A stretch of 64,000 nt of DNA, taken from contig NZ_CP041191.1 in NCBI RefSeq assembly GCF_006517275.1, positions 4,087,001 through 4,151,000 on the forward strand, in the 5' to 3' direction. Positions within the stretch are counted from its first letter, which is position 1, and each line of letters starts with the position of its first letter. The DNA comes from Labrenzia sp. PHM005 (GTDB lineage Bacteria; Pseudomonadota; Alphaproteobacteria; Rhizobiales; Stappiaceae). Position numbers and translations under genes: made by a program. The notes under the pieces were generated by a model, which made no database searches, was not told where the DNA came from, and was given only the letters and a program-made list of their open reading frames with translations. Shown piece after piece: positions 1 through 8,666 of the stretch.

Positions 1-105
1 ACATCGATATTGTTGATCGATGTCTAGTGCCGGTGAAATGATGCTGTTGCTCGGACGATCAGTGGTTCCCAATCTTCGGAGAACTACGATCAGAAGTATT
101 CGAGA
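1..105. other. window edge, no gene seen
   Basis: No supported gene or site. The short open frame crossing this stretch on the plus strand runs antisense into the lipoprotein gene and has no ribosome binding site. Confidence 0.5.
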
Positions 106-546
106 TTACTTTTTGCCGAGCCCAGATTTCGCAATCCGTTTGGCATACGTCTCACAACCACCTCTGTTGCCGTTGTATTTAAAGTTCTCGGTTATGCCTT
201 TGCTATTCACGATCATGTCGATGCGACAGTTGTAATCGTAATACTGTGTTTGAGAGCCTTGGGTGGTAACGGTCGAATACCCGTACCCAGTATATACTTG
301 GCTCGTGCTGAACGTCGGTATCGTGTAAGCGCCGGTTTGCCGATTGCCCCAAGAGAAGACGCGCTTACCATCGATGCGGTTTTCTGCATCCGGAAAACCA
401 AGGACATTGAATGCTTGCTTGTACGGTTTCCCGATCAACGATGAGAGACCGGTATCCATGGTTTCAAAGGTTTGACATCCAGCGGTTAGGAGCGTTGCCG
501 CTGCAACAGCGGCCAAAGCGAGTTTATTGGTCATGGGCCTGCGCAT
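106..546 (-). CDS. small conserved lipoprotein of unknown function
   Basis: A 146-residue protein with a lipoprotein signal. A short basic start and an Ala/Leu-rich core lead to LTAGC, so Cys24 should be lipidated. The mature part has a segment GKPYKQAFNVLGFPD followed by two Cys residues (in YNCRID and GGCETY) that could form a disulfide. The GKPxxxxxxxLGxPD pattern recalls BamE/SmpA-type small lipoproteins, but that is only a resemblance. A second ATG four codons in (position 534) is an equally possible start. It stands alone, and nothing nearby suggests a specific role. It is probably envelope-located. Confidence 0.75.
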   Translation of the reverse strand: MRRPMTNKLALAAVAAATLLTAGCQTFETMDTGLSSLIGKPYKQAFNVLGFPDAENRIDGKRVFSWGNRQTGAYTIPTFSTSQVYTGYGYSTVTTQGSQTQYYDYNCRIDMIVNSKGITENFKYNGNRGGCETYAKRIAKSGLGKK

Positions 547-803
547 TTCTTGTTTTTCGAATTGACCGAAATTTGATCAAAAAGGTATCCGACCGCCGAG
601 CCAACCTGAGGTGTTGGTTGAACACAAAAGGCTCTCACCGACGACCGGATATCATAGTGACGACTTGGAGTCCGCCATGAGATGCAGCTGATCATTGCCA
701 GTGCGTATTGTTATGTGGTCTTTATTGGGTGGTTGCCGTCAGGATTTCAAATACTTGAAGCAACGAGTTTATTTCCAACTCGCCAGATTGGAGAGATAAA
801 TCG

Positions 804-1232
804 GTGTTGAAAAACAGAAAGCGAAATCTGGAGTTGAGGCGCACTCAAGATGAAGGCTTGATGATGCGCACGCACTTTATGGTGCGCTTGCATTCTCGGC
901 TTACAGATTTGCTCATGGAGGTCTCCCCCGGGCTTACCGTTGAAGAAATGATGATCCGGCAAGCGATCCTTCTAGGTGAGGAAGCAGGCACAGAGACAGA
1001 TCTTGAGTACATTACCGAAACAGTCGGTGTTTCCGCAACTTCGGCTAATCGCAAGCTCTCTAAACTGATCGCGATGGACTACGTTGTTCGGGAGCGCAAC
1101 GGCCGGAAGTTTATCTATAAAACACCTCCGGACATATCATCTGGGATATACTTTCGAGACGACGGTAGGTCGGTTCTGGATGACGGCGTGGAAGAAATAC
1201 TCAGACAAATCGACAAGCTTGTTTTGCGATAA
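804..1232 (+). CDS. winged-helix DNA-binding protein (MarR-like)
   Basis: A 142-residue protein starting with GTG. A GGAGAG ribosome binding site at 790-795 supports this start; an internal ATG at 861 is the alternative. Residues about 70-112 read as a helix-turn-helix plus wing: EYITETVGVSATSANRKL, then a stretch ending in RERNGRKFIYKTP. This is the arrangement of MarR-type and related winged-helix regulators, although the long flanking dimerisation helices of a full MarR protein are not obvious. No target is evident; the gene stands alone. Confidence 0.6.
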   Translation: MLKNRKRNLELRRTQDEGLMMRTHFMVRLHSRLTDLLMEVSPGLTVEEMMIRQAILLGEEAGTETDLEYITETVGVSATSANRKLSKLIAMDYVVRERNGRKFIYKTPPDISSGIYFRDDGRSVLDDGVEEILRQIDKLVLR

Positions 1233-1832
1233 AGTCACCAAAAAAGTGAGATAATTCCGCAATTCAATTCTGACCATTCAGTCCAAGTATGGGTTCAAAC
1301 GGCGTTAGCCGTCCTTCATGTCAATATTGTGCGAAGCAGCCAAGGATCCGCGGCGGCATTATACGTGCTTCGCAGTTTCCGCATAATCGGTGACGCCTGG
1401 TGGCTTACCGCGTTATTCACATCTCGCAATCCGTGAATTACTGGCAGATGCAGTTGTCCGCACAAGGATTGCGAATTGTCTCCAGCGAGAACAATCCATT
1501 GAATTAGATAACTTTTGCCAAGAGGCGTCGATTTCTGCTCCCGAGTTTGCAAAACCTATGGGTTTCACAGGCTTATGCCGATTTCGATGTCAAAAATATA
1601 TGACAAATTCATGTGCTTCGGGCGGTGGTGGACTATGCTGTTCAAAAGCCGCTGACGGAGTACATTTTGAGTATTTACTGAATCCGGTCCGCTCAGTGTT
1701 TCTCAATTACGCTTCGACTATCTCGTTAATGAGAATCAAGGCGGTTACCGAAATCTAGTTTGCAATGCCAAACTGCGCGTCCTTCGACGTAAAATGGGTC
1801 CTTTGCCGAAAGGAAGTCAGAGGTGACTAATT
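1233..1832. other. 600-base stretch without a confident gene
   Basis: A frame at about 1390-1758 on the plus strand begins with TPGGLPRYSHLAI. This resembles a short conserved piece of IS5-group transposases (GGxPRYSDLAI), but the rest of the frame does not continue the match and no ribosome binding site is visible. It may be decayed insertion-sequence DNA. Nothing else could be supported. Confidence 0.4.
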
Positions 1833-2429
1833 ATGGCGACTAAAGAAGATATCCTAGAGCAAATCGTCGAGGAATTCCTTATCCACCGGGGCTATTTTGT
1901 TCAGCACAATCTGAAGTTTTTACCGCGACGTGACCATCCCGATTTTATTTCGAACAAGGATTCGAACCACAGTGACATTGACGTCATCGGCTTTCACCCA
2001 AAGCTTGACGGTCCCGAGAAAGTCTTCGTGGTGAGTTGCAAAAGCTGGCAGAGCGGCTTCAGCCCCAACACCGAAATCGACGCAATCAATAACGACAAAA
2101 CTCTACGCGGCCGGAAGGCTTGGCAAGCATTCAGAGAACTCACCGTTCCAAAATGGTCTGAGGCCTTCATTAAGGCAGTTTCCGACGCCACAGGAACGGA
2201 CGTCTTCACCTACGTCACAGCCGTTTCTAAGGTGCGGGGCGATAGAAAGGTCTGGGAAGAGCACATCCCTTTCAGAGATGCAATTAACGGGAATCCGATA
2301 CGCATTCTCACGTTCAAGGAGATGGTACTGGAAATCCAAGGAACCCTTACGACGACCCTGGCTGCATCTGAAGTCGGACGTATACTCCAAATGTTTCAGA
2401 CCGCTGGAATTCATGTCAAAGCAGATTGA
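1833..2429 (+). CDS. stand-alone PD-(D/E)XK-nuclease-like protein
   Basis: A 198-residue protein with a good ribosome binding site (AGAGGTG) before its ATG. Residues 47-72 carry the layout of a restriction-endonuclease-like core: acidic SDIDVIGF (Asp48, Asp50), then a beta strand VVSCKSW with Lys70. The usual Glu or Gln of the E-x-K element is Ser68, so catalysis is uncertain. An early Glu (Glu13/Glu14) could be the helix glutamate of the fold. No methyltransferase or helicase partner is adjacent, which argues against a classical restriction system. A decayed IS5-type transposase lies just downstream, pointing to an accessory region. The function is unknown. Confidence 0.6.
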   Translation: MATKEDILEQIVEEFLIHRGYFVQHNLKFLPRRDHPDFISNKDSNHSDIDVIGFHPKLDGPEKVFVVSCKSWQSGFSPNTEIDAINNDKTLRGRKAWQAFRELTVPKWSEAFIKAVSDATGTDVFTYVTAVSKVRGDRKVWEEHIPFRDAINGNPIRILTFKEMVLEIQGTLTTTLAASEVGRILQMFQTAGIHVKAD

Positions 2430-2717
2430 AGTTGCAATGGAGGGCTAGGACAGCTGAATGTTCAGCTAGGCGGCCGTAGTGTTTCTGACGAACCTTTTTT
2501 GAACTCTGCAAGTAGATTCAATGGCTACAAATCGTCTTGCCCAGATCAATCCCGAAAACCGCAATATCCATCAGATTGTTCCTTCTTTTCCACCAATATG
2601 CGCAACAATTACTGCGTCTCGGTGGGAAGGTAGGTCATCCCATTAGGCTTCGGACCCACAACACAGCTATGCAAATCAGTTCAAGTCAAATTCAAGCTCC
2701 TGAACAAGAGTTTTGCG

Positions 2718-3474
2718 ATGTCAGATGGATTTTTCTGATTCACCAGTGAGCAGTTTTCAAAGTTGCAGCCGCTGTTGCCGGCCGATACGTGTGGCAAGGC
2801 CCGTGTCGATGATCGGCGAGTAATCAGCGGGATCGTCCATGTTCTATAGTCAGGCTATCACTGGGTCGATGCGCCAGAGGTCTATGGACTAAGGAAAACC
2901 CTTTACAATCGCTTTGTCCGCTGGTCGGAGAAAGGTGTCTGGACGGGTGTCTTCCATACGCTTTCGCAAACCGGCGGCCCCGCGCTCGAAGTGATGATCG
3001 ATAGCACTGCCGTTCGAGTACACAGGGTCGTCCATCGCGGCATCGCGGGCTCAAGCCCATGCCTTGTGCCAAGCTCGTGGTGGTCCGGGAGCCATAATCC
3101 ACGCTCTGAGCGATAATGAGGGGCCGCCGATTGCTTTTCACTTGACCGGAGCCAATGTCTTGGATTTCTCAGGAGCTGGGGCACTCTTGCCGCTCGTTCC
3201 GGCAAACGGCGTTCTACATAGCGACATCGGCTACGACAGTGATCGTATCCGCTGGACCGTGGAAACGCGTGGGCCCCTTCCCAACATACCACCACTCAAA
3301 ACATGGAAACGGAAAAACTGCTCCTCGCCATACCTTAACAGGGGCAGAAACGTCATCGAGAGTATGTTTGGCACACTCAAGGAGTTCCGCAGGATTGCAA
3401 CGCGCTACGATCGAAACACCACAAACTTTCTATCGGCCCTCTGCCTCGCAGCAATCGTCTGCTATTGGTTATGA
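2718..3474 (+). pseudogene. decayed IS5-family transposase
   Basis: This is the remains of a DDE transposase of about 250 residues. The reading begins MSDGFF, hits TGA at 2736, resumes in the same frame with FSKLQPLLP and RVDDRRVISGIVHVL, and hits TAG a few codons later. It continues through APEVYGLRKTLYNRFVRW and VMIDSTAVRVHR. A frame change lies near 3025-3050. From 3064 the C-terminal half is intact in another frame: IIHALSDNEG, LHSDIGYDSD, ESMFGTLKEFRRIATRYDR. These blocks match IS5-group transposases. With two stops and a frameshift the copy should be inactive. Terminal inverted repeats were not resolved. Confidence 0.85.
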
Positions 3475-3609
3475 GTCTGAAGCCTAGGTTAGGAAGAACC
3501 GAAGACGCTATGAAACTCAAGCCAATTTAAGGATTTTGCTATTTAGATTATAAAAGAAGGCCGATAGGAGGGGCCCCAGTGTTCGGTCTAATATTGATTT
3601 AAGGAGCTT

Positions 3610-4557
3610 CTAGTTGCTCTTGCCGAGCGTTTCGCTGGGTGTTTCGCCGAAGTGCTCTTTGTAGACACTGGCCATGCGGCCGAGTTGGGTAAAGCCGTGC
3701 AGATGCGCCAGGTTGGTGACCGTCTGTTCATCCCGATGGCTCTTTGCAAGGTCACGGCGCAGGGCGTGAAGACGGCGAAGTTCGAAGTACCGGCGCGGCC
3801 CAATTCCGAGTTCTTTCTGGAAAGAATAGAACAGGGTCCGGCGCGAAACGCCAAGGTTCGCTGCAATCTCATCGACATCCAGATCGAGGTCGGGATCAGC
3901 TGCATCAAACATTGCAACCGCGGATTTGATCATCCGAAACTTCCGAGTTGACGGGTTGGGAAGAATACCTGAAGACCGGGAATTGAGCCACGGCACAAGG
4001 ACCTTGGACAAGGCCTCCAGTATCCAGTCGCGCCAGATCTGTTTGCGGATGGCGAGGACTTCGGGGACGCAATCGCTATTTGCATTAAGCCATTCGCTGG
4101 CCATCAGAGCCGAATGCGTCAGATTATCGAGATCAGCCTTAAAGACTTTCTGGAGTGGCGGGCCTTTTAGCTTCCATCCAAGCATGGCGGCGAGTTCATC
4201 GGGGATCGTGAATTCAACGCTGGTGAGCGGACCTTCCAGCAGATAGTTTATTTCTTTACTTGGCATCCAGACCATCGCATCGCATGAACCGACTTCAATA
4301 CCGCCTGATACCACCGGTCCCTGGCTGTCTATCACATAGCCAAAATGCACTGCGCCTTCGTTTGCCGTATCATGCCAGAGTTGGCGCCCCTCACTTCGAA
4401 CCCAGGTAACCGTCAGGCCAGCAAGGTCATGGGAGCAGACTTCAAAATTCAGGGAACCGGCAGATAGCTGAAGGAGCGCAGGTTCGACCCCCATATTCTC
4501 CAGCCAGAAGGCTTCGATTTCATCAAATATTCCGAACCGCAAAAAGTCTAAATTCAT
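3610..4557 (-). CDS. AraC-family transcriptional regulator
   Basis: A 315-residue regulator. The N-terminal two thirds form a sensor domain without a recognisable ligand signature. The last 100 residues are an AraC-type double helix-turn-helix: DEIAANLGVSRRTLFYSF is the first recognition unit, and VTNLAHLHGFTQLGRMASVY, ending in GETPSE, is the second. An ATG at 4557 lies just behind a G-rich GGGGCGG motif; a TTG at 4569 would add four residues. It is transcribed away from the exported ureohydrolase at 4696 across a gap of about 140 bases, so it probably controls that locus and may respond to a guanidino compound or amine. The ligand is inference. Confidence 0.85.
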   Translation of the reverse strand: MNLDFLRFGIFDEIEAFWLENMGVEPALLQLSAGSLNFEVCSHDLAGLTVTWVRSEGRQLWHDTANEGAVHFGYVIDSQGPVVSGGIEVGSCDAMVWMPSKEINYLLEGPLTSVEFTIPDELAAMLGWKLKGPPLQKVFKADLDNLTHSALMASEWLNANSDCVPEVLAIRKQIWRDWILEALSKVLVPWLNSRSSGILPNPSTRKFRMIKSAVAMFDAADPDLDLDVDEIAANLGVSRRTLFYSFQKELGIGPRRYFELRRLHALRRDLAKSHRDEQTVTNLAHLHGFTQLGRMASVYKEHFGETPSETLGKSN

Positions 4558-4695
4558 ATTCCGCCCCAAGGGAAATTCGCAAATTTATTGCACAAAATGA
4601 ACAGCCTCTCGCGAAGAATAATGGCAGTCTCGATTTGAAGGTCAAGTTCACTGCTTTGACAAAGCTATGTACGCTGCCGAAAAGGAGGCTCTTCA
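4558..4695. promoter_or_regulatory. divergent promoter region, AraC gene / ureohydrolase
   Basis: This intergenic stretch separates the divergent regulator and ureohydrolase genes. A consensus-like -35 hexamer TTGACA lies at 4656-4661 on the plus strand, but no convincing -10 is seen 17 bases later, which would fit an activator-dependent promoter. A strong ribosome binding site AGGAGG at 4683-4688 precedes the ATG at 4696. Confidence 0.45.
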
Positions 4696-5964
4696 ATGCG
4701 TATTAGAAAAATCGGTCTGCCACTGCTGGCGATGGGGCTAGCGGTTTCTTTTATGTCATCGGCGCAAGCCCAAATGCTGAAGGATATCGTTGAAGCCGCG
4801 CCGAAAGAAGAGCCGGCTCCCATGCCTCATATCGACCCAGCCAATCCAACAGTTCTTCCCGAGAAACAGGACGAGGCGACAAACATTTGGAGAACGCCGC
4901 GGGAACAGCGCTCAGACATTCCTCCGGGACCAATCGATATCCAACGTTACACTCTTCAATTTGAGCCTGTTGGCATAAAGACGTTCTTCCAATTGCCGGT
5001 GGCACGAACACCAGAGGACCTGAAAGCTGGGGAAGTCGATGTAGCAATTTTTGGTGCTCCGCAAGGGGCATTTCCTCACTCTGCGGGAAGTGCATGGGCG
5101 CCAGCGGAAGTACGTCACACTCGAGACTATGGTAGCTATGGCCCACCGTCATTTCCATTGGGTTTTATTGAATATGAAACCCTCATGGCCCCCTTCACAG
5201 TTCTAAATGCAGTGGACTATGGGGACACGGGATTCAATCCTATTAATTACGCCAGAACGTTGGAGGAAATCAGGAAAACTACAAGGGAAGTGGCAGAAAC
5301 CGGAGCTATTCCCTTTATTGTTGGTGGCGATCACTCAATCCCGAATGCCACATTCAGAGGGATCGTCGATGTGTATGGCCGCAAAAACGTAGCGTTCGTG
5401 CATTTCGATGCTCACCTGGACAGATCGGCTGGAAAGCTCGGCGGATTCTACCACTCTGGGAGCTTCATGACACTTGCGGTACAGGAAGGCTTGGTTCGTG
5501 GCGATCGTGTTATTCAGGTCGGCATGAACAGCTACGCCTTTGGAGCTGACCTCTATGACGAAGTACTAGAAGAAGGTGGTTGGGTCTACCACATTCACGA
5601 GATTGATCGGGATGGGTTGGACAAAATTTTTGAGGAGATCTATGACACCTTGAGCGACACTGATCTGGTCTATGTCTCGTTCGACATTGACACCTTTGAC
5701 ATGTCTTATGCGCCTGGCACAGGATCTTCTACGCCGAATGGCCTGACACCGAGAGAACTCATGCCGCATTTGCGCAAGTTTGCCGCAACGAAGACAATCG
5801 TTGGCTTTGATATCGTTGAGTTCAATCCATTTTACGATAACAAAGGTCAGCAGACTGCGCGGCTTGTGCGCCGGACGATGCTTCAGTTCCTGACCGGTAT
5901 CGCGATGAAAAAGGCTGGAATGGACCCTAATTATGTTCATCCCAGGGTTTCAGGACGCCCCTGA
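4696..5964 (+). CDS. exported ureohydrolase (agmatinase/arginase family)
   Basis: A 422-residue enzyme with an ATG behind AGGAGG. Residues 1-26 are a Sec signal peptide ending SSAQAQ, which places the enzyme in the periplasm; agmatinases and arginases are normally cytosolic. The binuclear metal ligands of the family are all present: His213 in GGDHS, Asp238/His240/Asp242 in FDAHLD, and Asp330/Asp332 in SFDIDTFD. The usual DP after the last motif is DM. A Pro-rich stretch of about 80 residues precedes the catalytic fold. The family hydrolyses guanidino groups to urea (agmatine, guanidinobutyrate, guanidine, others); the substrate and metal here are unknown. A strong terminator follows, so it may be transcribed separately from the second ureohydrolase. 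Confidence 0.85.
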   Translation: MRIRKIGLPLLAMGLAVSFMSSAQAQMLKDIVEAAPKEEPAPMPHIDPANPTVLPEKQDEATNIWRTPREQRSDIPPGPIDIQRYTLQFEPVGIKTFFQLPVARTPEDLKAGEVDVAIFGAPQGAFPHSAGSAWAPAEVRHTRDYGSYGPPSFPLGFIEYETLMAPFTVLNAVDYGDTGFNPINYARTLEEIRKTTREVAETGAIPFIVGGDHSIPNATFRGIVDVYGRKNVAFVHFDAHLDRSAGKLGGFYHSGSFMTLAVQEGLVRGDRVIQVGMNSYAFGADLYDEVLEEGGWVYHIHEIDRDGLDKIFEEIYDTLSDTDLVYVSFDIDTFDMSYAPGTGSSTPNGLTPRELMPHLRKFAATKTIVGFDIVEFNPFYDNKGQQTARLVRRTMLQFLTGIAMKKAGMDPNYVHPRVSGRP

Positions 5965-5990
5965 TTTTTTAACAACAAAACGCATTCTGA

Positions 5991-6017
5991 GGCTGCGCTA
6001 TGCGCAGCCTTTTTTTT
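5991..6017 (+). terminator. rho-independent terminator after first ureohydrolase
   Basis: Perfect 8-bp stem GGCTGCGC / GCGCAGCC (5991-5998 with 6002-6009), loop TAT, followed by a run of eight T. Confidence 0.92.
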
Positions 6018-6281
6018 GTTGGTGGTGCGCTTCAGTGTTGCCTGCGGCATTTCGCCAATATGCTGTCGCTATCCCTGAGCGTGATACTGTCAGTTGCTAT
6101 AAATAGGCTTCACTGCCAAAAAATTTGCTACGGCGATAGCTTGTCCAAGTATGAGGGTTATTTGTATTTTTAATCAAATGACCACTCTTCCAACTTGCAC
6201 TATTTGCATAGCGATTCAGGCAAGATTTATGCAAGCTACGACCACATGGGTATTCATCCAAGAACGGTTCAGAGAAGCGTG

Positions 6282-7550
6282 ATGTCCAAGTTATCCTCGA
6301 TCAAAACATTGCTTGCGGCCAGCACGATGTACACGGGCCTCACCATGATCGTGTTGGCGGAGGATCCCGCCTCTCCGGATCTTCAATCACAGCCGAAGGT
6401 GGACGGGCTTCCTGCTGACCTTGTCCCCTGGCGGGATCCGAATAATCCGAACGTTATTATTCTTGATGATGACTCGAAAGCTTTCCTGACCCGCAGGGAT
6501 CGGTCGGAGGATTTGGAACGTACTCCTGGGCCTATCAATATGCAACGCTATGCGGAGCAATGGTCAAAGTGGGCATTTCCGACATACCTGGGAGCACCAG
6601 TAGCCCTAACACCGGAAGACCTGAAGGCCGGTGAAGTGGATGTTGCAATCGTTGGATTGCCGAGCGACTTTAATCCTTCTGGCGGCCAAGGCTGGGCTGC
6701 TAATCAAATGCGCATTATTCGGACGATCGATACTGCAAACAAAGGCGTCGACCCACACACCCATGTCAACTACATGAAAGAGTTGAATATTGTTGACTAT
6801 GGAAACGCTGCACAAAATCCATTCCAGCTTGGCATGTCGCTGGGAGAGCATGCCAGAGTACTAACCGAAATCCTTGACTCGGGGGCTATTGCCATCGCGA
6901 TTGGCGGTGATCACGGAACTGAAGCGGCTGGGCACATGGCTATGGTCAATCACTTTGGACCAAAGAATTACGCTACCGTTCATTTTGATGCGCATCAGGA
7001 TGTCTATGACACTTCCCTCGGAGCCTTCACTCATGGTGGTCGCGCCCGTCGCTGGGCGTGGGAAAATGGTTGGATTAAAGGAAAAGACCTTCATTCTGTG
7101 GGTATGCGTAGCCCCTATGGCGATCCTAAACTTGTCGACTGGCAGCGTGAGGTTGGTGAACAATACCACTACATGCCTGAATTTGAGCGTAACGGTTTTG
7201 AAGAGACTTGGAAAAAGGTTCTCGAAGAAGTCAAAGGGAAACGCCTTCATATTTCTTTTGATGTCGATGCCATAGACCCGGCACATGTTCCTGGTGTTTC
7301 GAACCCAGACCCAGGCGGATTTACTGCATTGGAGGCCATAAGGATGGTACGAGAACTTGCCATCCAAAACGACGTCGCAATGATCGAATTTGATGAGTAT
7401 TCGCCTTTGTACGACGATACCCATTACAATACAGCAATCGTGATTGATCGCATGATGCGCGCGTTTTTGGCGGGAGTAGCACTGCGCAAAAAAGGTATTA
7501 CGGACCCGAACTACATGGATCCGGTTGTTCTTGATCATGGTGTGAAATGA
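6282..7550 (+). CDS. second exported ureohydrolase (agmatinase family)
   Basis: A 422-residue enzyme when read from the ATG at 6282, which has GAGAAG just upstream; the frame stays open back to 6195. The first 27 residues look like a signal peptide, so this enzyme is also extracytoplasmic. Metal ligands, numbered from 6282: His211 in GGDHG, Asp236/His238/Asp240 in FDAHQD, and Asp327/Asp329 in SFDVDAIDPAHVPG, which is the canonical agmatinase ending. It shares the N-terminal pattern TPGPINMQRY and LTPEDLKAGEVDVAI with the enzyme upstream, so the two are diverged paralogues. They may form a hetero-oligomer or split two substrates. The barrel-like protein follows, then the HupE/UreJ genes. Confidence 0.85.
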   Translation: MSKLSSIKTLLAASTMYTGLTMIVLAEDPASPDLQSQPKVDGLPADLVPWRDPNNPNVIILDDDSKAFLTRRDRSEDLERTPGPINMQRYAEQWSKWAFPTYLGAPVALTPEDLKAGEVDVAIVGLPSDFNPSGGQGWAANQMRIIRTIDTANKGVDPHTHVNYMKELNIVDYGNAAQNPFQLGMSLGEHARVLTEILDSGAIAIAIGGDHGTEAAGHMAMVNHFGPKNYATVHFDAHQDVYDTSLGAFTHGGRARRWAWENGWIKGKDLHSVGMRSPYGDPKLVDWQREVGEQYHYMPEFERNGFEETWKKVLEEVKGKRLHISFDVDAIDPAHVPGVSNPDPGGFTALEAIRMVRELAIQNDVAMIEFDEYSPLYDDTHYNTAIVIDRMMRAFLAGVALRKKGITDPNYMDPVVLDHGVK

Positions 7551-7658
7551 AAATCTGAAAATACTTATGTTTTCGAGGAACACTAGCAATTAGTACGGCG
7601 TTCGATGATTGTTTCACCGAGAACTACCGTAAATTTTCTGAGACTTGAAGCGTCGGTC

Positions 7659-8534
7659 ATGAACACTCATAAGAACGAAAGTTGGGTGGTTGGGCGTATT
7701 AGCCAATTCGCGGGAATATGCGCGCGCGTTTGCGTTGCAATGTTGACGTGTTTCTCAATTTTTCCGGCCGCAATTGCAGAAGACTGTGATGCGGTTTGTC
7801 AGGCTGCACGCAATGCGCAGGATCCGCTGGCAGATGTGAAAGCCATCATGACCGACAACACAATTGCCCTTGGATCTGCCGACGGCAAGGCCGGTTATGG
7901 TTTCCAGGTTCAGCCGGTCTACTCCATCCCGACAGCGATGGGCTTCAACTTCATCGCCCGTGGCATCGTGCCGATTTCCGGTGTGCACAGCGGAGCTGCT
8001 TTCCCGAAACTCGGACCCGGTCTTGTCGGCGGCACAGGATATACCTGGGGCCTGTCCGACATCATGCTCCAGGGCTTCTTCGTGCCGCAGATCGAAGGTC
8101 TGCCGATCAAGTTTGGCGTTGGCCCGCAGATCTCGCTGAGATCGCGAACCGATAGCGCGCTGGGTGGGCCCGGCTGGGGGGCTGGCGCTGCCGCAGTTGC
8201 ATTCGGGTTTGTCGGAGATCTCTCCTACGGCGCCATTTTGGGCCATCACTGGGGGCAGGACAATTTCAACCTGTCGACCATCCAGCCGATTGTTTATTAC
8301 AACACCAAATTATTCGGCGGATCCTATATCGGCTACAACAACTCCATCACTTATAATTGGACCGCCGACAGCAGCGATGCCTGGCAGGTGCCGGTTGGGC
8401 TAACCGTCGGCAAAACTTTCGCGCTGGATAACGGCATGGCGATTGACGCCAGCCTTGGCGGATACGGTCTGGCGGCACATCCAAAGGGTGGCGCGGATGC
8501 CCAGGTCAAATTCGGGATTTCTGTTTTCTTTTAA
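7659..8534 (+). CDS. outer-membrane beta-barrel-like protein
   Basis: About 291 residues from the ATG at 7659; the frame is open from 7605. A long signal peptide ends near FPAAIAED, followed by a Cys pair (DCDAVC). From residue about 75 the protein alternates polar and hydrophobic residues and ends in a terminal aromatic (VKFGISVFF), as barrels inserted by BamA do. Blocks such as FQVQPVYSIPTAMGFNFIARGIVPI and a Gly-rich middle resemble the poorly characterised transporter/neuromedin-U-like barrel family. Its position directly after two periplasmic ureohydrolases suggests it may admit their substrate or release product. That role is inferred from context only. Confidence 0.65.
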   Translation: MNTHKNESWVVGRISQFAGICARVCVAMLTCFSIFPAAIAEDCDAVCQAARNAQDPLADVKAIMTDNTIALGSADGKAGYGFQVQPVYSIPTAMGFNFIARGIVPISGVHSGAAFPKLGPGLVGGTGYTWGLSDIMLQGFFVPQIEGLPIKFGVGPQISLRSRTDSALGGPGWGAGAAAVAFGFVGDLSYGAILGHHWGQDNFNLSTIQPIVYYNTKLFGGSYIGYNNSITYNWTADSSDAWQVPVGLTVGKTFALDNGMAIDASLGGYGLAAHPKGGADAQVKFGISVFF

Positions 8535-8590
8535 TAACTTGCCAGTGAACACATTCATACTTTAAAAAATTTGCACGTTGCGTATTGCTT

Positions 8591-8635
8591 CCCTTTTAAG
8601 GGGATGCTCACCTATGCAACATAGGCGTTCCGCCT
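8591..8635 (+). promoter_or_regulatory. tandem hairpins in the leader of the first hupE-like gene
   Basis: Three adjacent inverted repeats lie 32-76 bases before the start codon: CCCT..AGGG around 8591-8602, CCTATG-CAA-CATAGG at 8611-8625 and AGGCG-TTC-CGCCT at 8623-8635. The last two overlap and are mutually exclusive, as in a switching leader. None is followed by a T-run. This could be an RNA regulatory element or protein operators; no known riboswitch class was recognised. Confidence 0.4.
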
Positions 8636-8666
8636 GAAAACTTCCTGCGCATTCAAAGGGTCTAAA

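Noticed and set aside
1390..1758. 122-codon frame beginning TPGGLPRYSHLAI
   Set aside because: Only the first 13 residues resemble an IS5-group transposase. The rest matches nothing I recognise, and no ribosome binding site is visible.
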